Positions 55,993 through 64,000 of a stretch of 64,000 bases of DNA are shown piece after piece; within the stretch, counting starts at the first letter, position 1, and every line of letters starts with the position of its first letter. Below the pieces are notes generated by a model that made no database searches, had not been told where the DNA came from, and was given only the letters and a program-made list of their open reading frames with translations. The stretch is taken from assembly GCF_014202435.1 (NCBI RefSeq), contig NZ_JACHGU010000001.1, forward strand, positions 186,001 to 250,000, in the 5' to 3' direction. The stretch is from Pseudoxanthomonas broegbernensis (GTDB lineage Bacteria > Pseudomonadota > Gammaproteobacteria > Xanthomonadales > Xanthomonadaceae). A program made the translations under genes and the position numbers.

Positions 55993-57627
55993 TTGAACGA
56001 GAATGGCAGGATTCGCAAGGTCGTCATCGCCGGTGGCGGCACTGCGGGCTGGGTGGCCGCGTGCGCGCTGACCCATCAGTTCCGCGACCTTCTGGACATC
56101 ACCCTGGTCGAGTCGGAGCAAGTCGGCACCGTCGGCGTGGGCGAGTCGACGATCCCGACCATCCGAACCTTCCACAAGCTGTTGCAGATCGACGAGCGCG
56201 AGTTCCTCAGCTCGGTCGCCGGCAGCTTCAAGCTGGCCATCTCGTTCGAGAACTGGATCCGCCCGGGGTCGCGCTACATCCATCCGTTTGGCACCACCGG
56301 TGTGAACACCTGGTCGGTCGACTTCCACCAGTTCTGGCTGGAGAGCCGCCGCCGCGGCATCCAGGGTGAACTGGGCGACTACTGCCTGGAGACCGCCGCC
56401 TCGCTCAAGGACCGCTTCGCCCTGCTCAACACCGGACAGAATAACCAGCAGTGGTCGATGCGCTGGACCAAGGCGCCCTCGACGATGGAGCGCCGCGACG
56501 TGAGCTACGCCTACCACTTCGACGCCGGGCTCTATGCCGCGTTCATGCGCGTCAAGTGCGAGGGCCGCGGGCTCAAGCGCATCGAGGGCAAGATCGCCCA
56601 GGTTCGCCAGGATCCGGAGAACGGATTCGTGCAGGCGCTGGTGCTGGAGGACGGACAGGTCATCGAAGGCGACCTGTTCCTCGACTGCACCGGCGCGCGC
56701 GCGCTGCTGAGCGAGCAGGCGCTGCAGACCGGCTACGAGGACTGGAACCACTGGCTGCCAAGCAACCGCGCGGTGGCGCTGCAGACCGAAGCCGATGGCC
56801 CACCGGTGCCGTACACCCGCGCGATCGCGCACGAGGCCGGCTGGCACTGGAAGATTTCGCTCCAGCACCGGATCGGGTGCGGCATCGTGTTTTCCGATGC
56901 GCACATGTCCGACGACGAGGCGACCGCCAAGCTGCTGGCCGAGAACCCGGCCAAGCGGCTGCGCGAGCCGTGGATCATCCCGTTCCGCACCGGGCGCCGG
57001 CGCAAGGCCTGGAACAAGAATGTGGTCGCCCTGGGACTGGCGAGCAGCTTCATCGAGCCGCTGGAGTCCACCAGCATCCACCTGACCCTGAGCGCAGTCA
57101 CCCGCCTGGTGCAGTTCTTCCCCTTCGAAGGCATCAGCGAGGCGGCGGCGGAGCGTTACAACGAGGTCAGCCGCCAGGAGCTGGAGCACGTTCGCAACTT
57201 CGTCGTGCTGCATTACCACCTCAACCAGCGCGACGAGCCGCTGTGGAAGCAGTGCCGCGAAATGGAACTGCCGCCGGGCTTGGCCGAGCGCATCCAGGTA
57301 TTCCGTGAGACGGGCTACGCGTGGCAGGGGGAGGACGAACTGTTCCGGCTCGACTCCTGGACCCACTGCATGCTCGGTCAGGGTGTCATGCCCCAGAACC
57401 ACCACCCGCTGACCCGCGCGCTGTCGGACGCCGATCTCAAGGCCCTGCTCGACGGCGTACGCAAGCCGATCGATGCCGCAGTGGCGGCCATGCCCAGCCA
57501 ACAGGACTTCATTGACAGCTACTGCAGGGCGCCGGACTCGGCCTGGGAGCAGATGTACGCACGCGCCCGGCAGCATGAGCAGGTGACCGGCAAGATCGCC
57601 GGCGTCGGCGGAGGCCTGAAGCAGTGA
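55993..57627 (+). CDS. Flavin-dependent tryptophan halogenase-like protein
   Basis: A FADH2-dependent halogenase family member of about 544 residues. FAD motif: KVVIAGGGTAGWVAAC (about residues 8-23); VGVGESTIPTIRTFHKLLQI; the catalytic Lys is in AGSFKLAISFENW, matching the Lys that binds hypohalous acid; Glu in IEPLESTSIHLTL. The conserved WxWxIP motif reads WHWKIS here (Pro to Ser). Start is uncertain: TTG 55993 follows GGGGAG with seven bases spacing, while ATG 55963 and ATG 55954 have no ribosome site. Relatives from Xanthomonas and Brevundimonas TonB receptor loci brominate indole in vitro; the natural substrate is unknown. Confidence 0.9.
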   Translation: MNENGRIRKVVIAGGGTAGWVAACALTHQFRDLLDITLVESEQVGTVGVGESTIPTIRTFHKLLQIDEREFLSSVAGSFKLAISFENWIRPGSRYIHPFGTTGVNTWSVDFHQFWLESRRRGIQGELGDYCLETAASLKDRFALLNTGQNNQQWSMRWTKAPSTMERRDVSYAYHFDAGLYAAFMRVKCEGRGLKRIEGKIAQVRQDPENGFVQALVLEDGQVIEGDLFLDCTGARALLSEQALQTGYEDWNHWLPSNRAVALQTEADGPPVPYTRAIAHEAGWHWKISLQHRIGCGIVFSDAHMSDDEATAKLLAENPAKRLREPWIIPFRTGRRRKAWNKNVVALGLASSFIEPLESTSIHLTLSAVTRLVQFFPFEGISEAAAERYNEVSRQELEHVRNFVVLHYHLNQRDEPLWKQCREMELPPGLAERIQVFRETGYAWQGEDELFRLDSWTHCMLGQGVMPQNHHPLTRALSDADLKALLDGVRKPIDAAVAAMPSQQDFIDSYCRAPDSAWEQMYARARQHEQVTGKIAGVGGGLKQ

Positions 57628-57659
57628 TGCGCGGATGCTGATCGAGACGCACCCCGGAC

Positions 57660-57869
57660 TGTGCCTCCAGCTACGGCGGATCGGTCTGGAACAGCATCAC
57701 CCGCTGCCGCGGGCGATGTCCAACCAGGAGCAAGGGCATGTTCGAGCACATCCGCAAGCCGCTTGTCCAGGCGATGGCGCAGATGCCCTCGCACGTGGAC
57801 TTCCTCAACAGCTACTGCAAGGCGCCCGACTCGGCATGGAACTCCCGCGGCCGCTCCACGGTGGGCTGA
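57660..57869 (+). pseudogene. Remnant of a second tryptophan halogenase (C-terminal end)
   Basis: Two frames carry halogenase sequence. First GLEQHHPLPRAMSNQEQ (about 57682-57732) matches the upstream copy's PQNHHPLTRALSDADL. After a net loss of two bases, an ATG at 57738 opens a 43-codon frame: MFEHIRKPLVQAMAQMPSHV, then DFLNSYCKAPDSAW, against VRKPIDAAVAAMPSQQDFID and SYCRAPDSAW in the intact gene. So a second halogenase gene lost all but its end. The 43-codon frame has AGGAG seven bases before its ATG and ends at 57869, so a small protein could still be made. Confidence 0.75.
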
Positions 57870-57879
57870 GCGGGCCGCC

Positions 57880-58581
57880 ATGATCCTGGACCTGAGCCCG
57901 GACCTGCGCATCCAGCGGCGCTCCCTCGGCAACGAGGGGGCACCGCTGCTGATCGTCGACAGCCTGCTGGTCGACCCGGATCGGCTGGTGCGCAAGGCCG
58001 CGCGCAGCCAGTTCGTACCGCAAAGCAGCATGTTTCCAGGCATCCGCGCCAACGCGCCGTCGACCTACCCGCGCATGCTCGAACAACTGCTCCGGCCGCT
58101 GCTGGAGGAACACTTCGGCCTGCCGCGCGACGGCAGCCTGGCGTTCCCCATGTGCCACTACTCGCTGGTCACCACGCCCCCGGCGCAACTGGCGTTCCTG
58201 CAGCGGGTGCCGCACATCGACTCGCATGCGCACAACGGCCTGGCCACCGTGCACTACCTGTTTCGCGGCGACTGGGGCGGCACCGCGTTCTACCGCCACC
58301 GCAGCACCGGCTACGAATACGTGGACCATGCGCGCAAGCTGGCGTACTTCACCCGGCTGGAGGAGGAAAGCCGCAGCGAGGCCGCCACGCCGCCGGGCTA
58401 CATCGGCGACGACACGCCGCTGTTCGAGCGCATCGACCGCGTCGACGCTGTGTTCGACCGGCTGGTGGTCTACCGGCGCAACTCGCTGCACTCGGGCGCC
58501 ATCGACAACCGCAACGTGCCGCCGCCTGACCCGGTGGCGGGGCGGCTGTCGGTCAACAGCTTCATCGATGTACTGGACTGA
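57880..58581 (+). CDS. DUF6445 family putative 2-oxoglutarate/iron oxygenase
   Basis: A 233-residue protein. The middle reads HIDSHAHNGLATVHYLF, then GDWGGTAFYRHRSTGYEY, and the C-terminal part YRRNSLHSGAIDN. This pattern (Asp/His cluster, GGTxFYRH, Arg-x-x-LHSG) fits the DUF6445 proteins, which look like prolyl-hydroxylase-type oxygenases with His and Asp iron ligands. The chemistry is inferred, not shown. It lies 10 nt after the halogenase remnant and closes the TonB receptor cluster. Confidence 0.8.
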   Translation: MILDLSPDLRIQRRSLGNEGAPLLIVDSLLVDPDRLVRKAARSQFVPQSSMFPGIRANAPSTYPRMLEQLLRPLLEEHFGLPRDGSLAFPMCHYSLVTTPPAQLAFLQRVPHIDSHAHNGLATVHYLFRGDWGGTAFYRHRSTGYEYVDHARKLAYFTRLEEESRSEAATPPGYIGDDTPLFERIDRVDAVFDRLVVYRRNSLHSGAIDNRNVPPPDPVAGRLSVNSFIDVLD

Positions 58582-58728
58582 GCGGACCGGGGACCGCATG
58601 CGCGGCACCGGCCCCGGCGACGGAATGGCCCGCACCCGCACGGCCCCGGCCGCCGGGCGCGGCGCCTTCCCGCAGGGATGCGACGACCTCTCCGGCGTCC
58701 GCCGGGCGATGCATCCGGGAGTTCCGAC

Positions 58729-59994
58729 TTGAACACCACCTTGTTGCTGTTGATGCAATTGGTCGTGATCCTGGCCCTGGCGCGGCTGTGCGGTGCGGTG
58801 CTGGCCCGCGTCGGCCAGCCGCCGGTGATCGGCGAGATGGCCGCCGGCCTGCTGCTCGGCCCGATCGTGTTCGGCGCCTGGATGCCGGAGCTGCACGCGG
58901 CCCTGTTCTCGCCGGCCTCGCTGCCGGCGTTGTCCGGGCTGGGGACGATGGGCGTGGCGTTGTTCATGTTCATCGTCGGCGTCGAGCTGCGCGCGCCGGA
59001 GGGCAGCCGGGCGCAACTGCGCGCGGCGTTCTCCATCGGCATGCTCGGCATCGCCCTCCCGCTGGCGCTGGGCCTGGCGATCTCGCCGGTGCTGTACGAC
59101 CGCTTCGCGCCGGCGGGCGTGGGCTACTGGCCGTTCGCGATGTTCATCGCCGCGGCGATGTCGGTCACCGCCTTCCCGGTGCTGGCGCGCATCCTCAAGG
59201 ACCGTCGCCTGACCCACACCACCCCCGGCCGGCTGGCGCTGAGCGCGGCGGTGATCGACGACGGCTGCGTGTGGATATTCCTGGCGGTGGTGCTGGCCCT
59301 GGCCGGCGGTGGCTCCCCGGCCGGCGTCGTGCTTGCGATCGGCGGCGGGCTGGGCCTGGTCGCGGCGGTGTTCCTGGTGCTCAAGCCGCTGTACGCCTGG
59401 CTGCTGCGCCCGGCCGGGGTCGAGGGCGACCCGGCCGCATCCGGCCTGGTGTGGATCCTGGTGGGCATGCTGGGCTGTGCCGCGGTCGCCGAATGGATCG
59501 GGCTGCACGCGGTGTTCGGCGCATTCCTGTTCGGCGTGTGCCTGCCGCGCGAGGACCGCCTGCTGGCGTGCCTGGCCCGGCGCATCGAGCCGGTGGCGAT
59601 CCTGCTGCTGATGCCGGTGGTATTCGCCCTGGCCGGGCAGAACACGACGCCGGAGGCCTTCGCCGGCGCGGGCATCGGCATGTTCGGGTTGATCCTGCTG
59701 GCGGCGGTCGCCGGCAAGGTGATCGGCTGCTCCGCCGGCGCGCGGCTGAACGGCTACGGCTGGCGCGACAGCCTGGCGGTGGGCTCGCTGATGAACGCGC
59801 GCGGGCTGATGGAACTGATCGTGATCAAGATCGGCTTCGACGCCGGGCTGATCGGGCCGGCGCTGTTCACCCTGCTGTTCGCGATGACCCTGGCCACGAC
59901 CCTGATCGCTTCGCCGCTGCTGAGCCTGTTCTACCGGCACGGCAGCGGGCGCCTGGCGGGCCACGTCGCCGGGGCGGTGCCGCCGCCGCGCTGA
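58729..59994 (+). CDS. Kef-type monovalent cation:proton antiporter
   Basis: A 421-residue CPA2 transporter with 12-13 helices. Landmarks: [20 protein letters not shown] (a conserved dip in helix 2), [47 protein letters not shown] (IDD acidic residues of the ion site), [15 protein letters not shown] and [18 protein letters not shown]. There is no C-terminal RCK/TrkA-N domain, so it is not a full KefB/C. It probably exchanges Na+ or K+ for H+. Start TTG 58729 is chosen because GGGAG stands seven bases before it; ATG 58753 is an alternative. It is not part of the halogenase cluster (147-nt gap). Confidence 0.87.
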   Translation: MNTTLLLLMQLVVILALARLCGAVLARVGQPPVIGEMAAGLLLGPIVFGAWMPELHAALFSPASLPALSGLGTMGVALFMFIVGVELRAPEGSRAQLRAAFSIGMLGIALPLALGLAISPVLYDRFAPAGVGYWPFAMFIAAAMSVTAFPVLARILKDRRLTHTTPGRLALSAAVIDDGCVWIFLAVVLALAGGGSPAGVVLAIGGGLGLVAAVFLVLKPLYAWLLRPAGVEGDPAASGLVWILVGMLGCAAVAEWIGLHAVFGAFLFGVCLPREDRLLACLARRIEPVAILLLMPVVFALAGQNTTPEAFAGAGIGMFGLILLAAVAGKVIGCSAGARLNGYGWRDSLAVGSLMNARGLMELIVIKIGFDAGLIGPALFTLLFAMTLATTLIASPLLSLFYRHGSGRLAGHVAGAVPPPR

Positions 59995-60133
59995 CCCCGC
60001 GTGTAGCGAGCGCTCGCACGCGGCCCCCTGCGCGCCGCGCGAGCCCGCAGCCGGAGCCCCGCGCGACACGGGCGTCCGGCCGCGTGCGCTATCTTCGGCC
60101 GGTGTTCCCGCGCGTGGCGGGCGAGGAGGGCGC

Positions 60134-60661
60134 GTGATCCGCGACATCGTGAGGATGGGCGAACCGGTGCTGCTGCGGGTGGCCGACCCGGTGGAGCACT
60201 TCGGCACCGGCGAGCTGCGCGACCTGGCCGCGGACATGTTCCAGACCATGGACGCTGCCGAGGGCGTGGGCCTGGCCGCACCGCAGATCGCGCTGGCCCG
60301 GCGGGCGATCGTGTTCGGCTTCGAGGCCAATGCGCGCTATCCCGACGCGCCGCCGGTGCCGCGCACCGCGCTGTTCAATCCGGTCCTGGAACCGCTGTGC
60401 GACGAGGTCGAGGACGGCTGGGAGGGCTGCCTGTCCATCCCCGGCCTGCGCGCGAGGGTCCCGCGCTGGCGGCGGGTCCGCTACGCCGGCTACGACGTGG
60501 AGGGCCGGCGCATCGAACGCGAGGCCGAAGGCTTCCACGCGCGCGTGGTCCAGCACGAGGTCGACCACCTGGACGGCATCCTGTACCCGTCGCGGATCCG
60601 CGACTTCCGCACCTTTGGCTTCACCGACGTGCTGTTCCCGGAGGTCGGGGAGGGGCGGTAG
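60134..60661 (+). CDS. def: Peptide deformylase
   Basis: A 175-residue metalloenzyme with all three motifs: GVGLAAPQI (about residues 44-52), EGCLSIPG (Cys ligand, about 97-104) and HEVDHLDG (two His ligands, about 138-145). It removes the formyl group from nascent proteins. The start is GTG 60134, with GAGGAGGG upstream; TATCTT at about 60090 is a candidate -10. In many gammaproteobacteria def lies beside fmt; here it stands between the antiporter gene and ettA, so this may be a second paralogue. Confidence 0.93.
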   Translation: MIRDIVRMGEPVLLRVADPVEHFGTGELRDLAADMFQTMDAAEGVGLAAPQIALARRAIVFGFEANARYPDAPPVPRTALFNPVLEPLCDEVEDGWEGCLSIPGLRARVPRWRRVRYAGYDVEGRRIEREAEGFHARVVQHEVDHLDGILYPSRIRDFRTFGFTDVLFPEVGEGR

Positions 60662-60807
60662 CCGCAACCTCCTCCGTTACCTCCCGTCTCGGCAGGCATC
60701 GCACCGGGGCGCTTGGAGGCGGCCGGTCGTTCGATGAAAGGCACGGCGCTTCGGCCTGCGCGGGACGGGCGGTGTCGCCGGGAAGACGATTCCCGGCCCG
60801 GGTCGCG

Positions 60808-62472
<1,665 letters not shown>

Positions 62473-62647
62473 GCTGGCTCCTGGGCGCGCGCCCGGCCCG
62501 GCCCGCGCAGGCGGGCAAGGCAGTGGTAAAGGGAAACGGGGATTATAGCGGGGTTCCCCTCCGCGGCCCCCCATGGCCTGGCCGGGCGGCCGGGACGGGC
62601 GCCGCGGCCCAGGGCCGCCCAGGTTCGTACGGCGCGGCGCGGGGGCT

Positions 62648-62653
62648 TACAAT
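62648..62653 (+). promoter_or_regulatory. glyA: Candidate -10 box of glyA
   Basis: TACAAT lies 41 nt before the glyA ATG, similar in sequence to the purL and lptF boxes. The -35 side (17 bp away) is GC-rich and unclear. No riboswitch-like structure is seen. Confidence 0.4.
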
Positions 62654-62694
62654 CGGCGGCCCGCCTTTCCCCTTCCCGGCTGCCTGGAGCTTCC

Positions 62695-63948
62695 ATGTAT
62701 TCGCGCGACGTCCTTCTCGAAACCTACGACCCCGAACTGGCCAGGGCCATCGCCCAGGAGTGCCGCCGGCAGGAGGACCACGTCGAGCTGATCGCCAGCG
62801 AGAACTACGCCAGCCCGGCGGTGATGGAGGCGCAGGGCAGCCAGTTGACCAACAAGTACGCCGAAGGCTACCCGCACAAGCGCTACTACGGCGGCTGCGA
62901 GTACGTGGACATCGCCGAGCAGTTGGCGATCGACCGCCTCAAGCAACTGTTCGGCGCCAGCTACGCCAACGTGCAGCCGCACAGCGGCTCGCAGGCCAAC
63001 CAGGCCGTGTACTTCGCCCTGCTGCAGCCGGGCGACACCATCCTGGGCATGTCCCTGGCCCACGGCGGCCACCTGACCCACGGCGCCAAGGTCAATGCCT
63101 CGGGCAAGATCTTCAACGCCGTCCAGTACGGCGTGAACGACCAGGGCCTGCTGGACTACGAGGAGATCGAGCGGCTGGCCGTGGAGCACAGGCCGAAGAT
63201 GATCGTGGCCGGCTTCTCGGCCTACTCGCGGGTGATGGACTGGGCGCGCTTCCGCGCCATCGCCGACAAGGTTGGCGCGTACCTGTTCGTGGACATGGCC
63301 CACGTGGCCGGGCTGGTCGCCGCCGGCGCCTACCCGAACCCGCTGCCGCACGCGCACGTGGTCACCTCCACCACCCACAAGACCCTGCGCGGCCCGCGCG
63401 GCGGCATCATCCTGGCCCTGGACGCGGGCGAGGAGATCGAGAAGAAGCTGCAGTCCATCGTCTTCCCCGGCATCCAGGGCGGCCCGCTGATGCACGTGAT
63501 CGCGGCCAAGGCGGTGGCCTTCAAGGAAGCCCTGGAGCCGGAGTTCAAGGGCTACCAGCGGCAGGTGGTGAAGAACGCGCAGGCGATGGCCAGGACCCTG
63601 GTCGCGCGCGGCTACAAGATCGTCTCCGGCGGCACCGACAACCACCTGATGCTGGTGGACATGATCGGCAAGGACGTGTCCGGCAAGGATGCGGAGGCCG
63701 CGCTGGGCAAGGCCCACATCACCGTGAACAAGAACGCGGTGCCCAACGACCCGCGCTCGCCGTTCGTGACCTCGGGCCTGCGCCTGGGCACCCCGGCGGT
63801 GACCACCCGCGGCTACGTCGAGCAGGACTGCGTGGACCTGGCCAACTGGATCGCCGACGTGCTCGACGCGCCGGGCGACGCGGCGGTGATCGAGCGGGTG
63901 CGCGGGCAGGTCGCCGCGCAGTGCAAGAAGTACCCGGTCTACGGATGA
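62695..63948 (+). CDS. glyA: Serine hydroxymethyltransferase
   Basis: A 417-residue PLP enzyme, the exact length of E. coli GlyA. Start [36 protein letters not shown] for the folate and PLP contacts; the PLP Lys is in [16 protein letters not shown] (about residue 229). The C-terminal part [20 protein letters not shown] is typical. It converts serine and tetrahydrofolate to glycine and 5,10-methylene-tetrahydrofolate. Monocistronic in the window; the remaining 52 nt show nothing. Confidence 0.97.
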   Translation: MYSRDVLLETYDPELARAIAQECRRQEDHVELIASENYASPAVMEAQGSQLTNKYAEGYPHKRYYGGCEYVDIAEQLAIDRLKQLFGASYANVQPHSGSQANQAVYFALLQPGDTILGMSLAHGGHLTHGAKVNASGKIFNAVQYGVNDQGLLDYEEIERLAVEHRPKMIVAGFSAYSRVMDWARFRAIADKVGAYLFVDMAHVAGLVAAGAYPNPLPHAHVVTSTTHKTLRGPRGGIILALDAGEEIEKKLQSIVFPGIQGGPLMHVIAAKAVAFKEALEPEFKGYQRQVVKNAQAMARTLVARGYKIVSGGTDNHLMLVDMIGKDVSGKDAEAALGKAHITVNKNAVPNDPRSPFVTSGLRLGTPAVTTRGYVEQDCVDLANWIADVLDAPGDAAVIERVRGQVAAQCKKYPVYG

Positions 63949-64000
63949 GCCGCCGCGGCACGCCGCCCTGGGGTGCCCCGTCCGGGCCGCGCGGTGCCGC

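Noticed and set aside
62573-62694. A glycine or folate riboswitch before glyA
   Set aside because: The leader after the TACAAT box is only about 35 nt, too short for such an aptamer, and no conserved core was seen.

Overview
This 64 kb window is a GC-rich (about 70 %), densely coded chromosomal segment. It looks like a member of the Xanthomonadaceae in the Lysobacter / Luteimonas / Pseudoxanthomonas sphere. The evidence is the combination of scoAB next to etfBA, an H-NS protein with a basic tail, a Xanthomonas/Caulobacter-type TonB receptor with a SapC / cupin / flavin halogenase tail, and intergenic palindromes built on GGAGCCGGCTT..GCCGGCGACC. I see no rRNA, tRNA, IS element, prophage or CRISPR array.

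Layout. 1-2823: the end of an acyltransferase-3 gene, an LtaS/OpgB-like phosphoglycerol transferase and a small lipoprotein, all overlapping. 2844-9076: energy metabolism (etfA, etfB, divergent scoA-scoB, a lone methyltransferase, ETF-ubiquinone oxidoreductase). 9286-15088: alkB, a four-gene MCE/Mla-type lipid transport operon on the minus strand, and a divergent ThrE-type exporter. 15367-20438: H-NS-like protein, proS, two DUF4124 proteins, then pssA-hypothetical-rimI. 20514-27804: the classical valS-(YqaE)-holC-pepA block divergent from lptF-lptG. 27916-38036: RDD protein, xerD, dsbC-like, purL, two GT2 glycosyltransferases, pncB. 38130-49310: a bacterial cellulose synthase (bcs) locus ordered bcsD, a BcsR/P-like small gene, bcsA, bcsB, bcsZ, bcsC. 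49484-50032: FMN reductase. 50820-58581: TonB receptor, SapC, JmjC-like cupin, flavin-dependent tryptophan halogenase, a halogenase gene remnant and a DUF6445 protein. 58729-63948: Kef-type antiporter, peptide deformylase, ettA, glyA.

The two accessory regions carry most of the interest. The bcs locus has a near-consensus sigma-54 promoter in front of bcsD, an RsmA/CsrA-like stem-loop just ahead of the bcsA Shine-Dalgarno, and a run of eight G in bcsB. That run throws the C-terminal membrane anchor out of frame and opens the reading frame into bcsZ; one G fewer restores a normal BcsB. The TonB receptor cluster joins outer-membrane uptake to a flavin halogenase and two putative non-haem iron enzymes of unknown native substrate. 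It contains a decayed second halogenase whose last 43 codons are still open behind a good ribosome binding site.

Several promoters place a TANNNT box only 6-8 nt before the start codon (thrE, pssA, xerD, the RDD gene, perhaps alkB), suggesting leaderless mRNAs. All functional calls come from recognising motifs and family features by eye; no database search was run.
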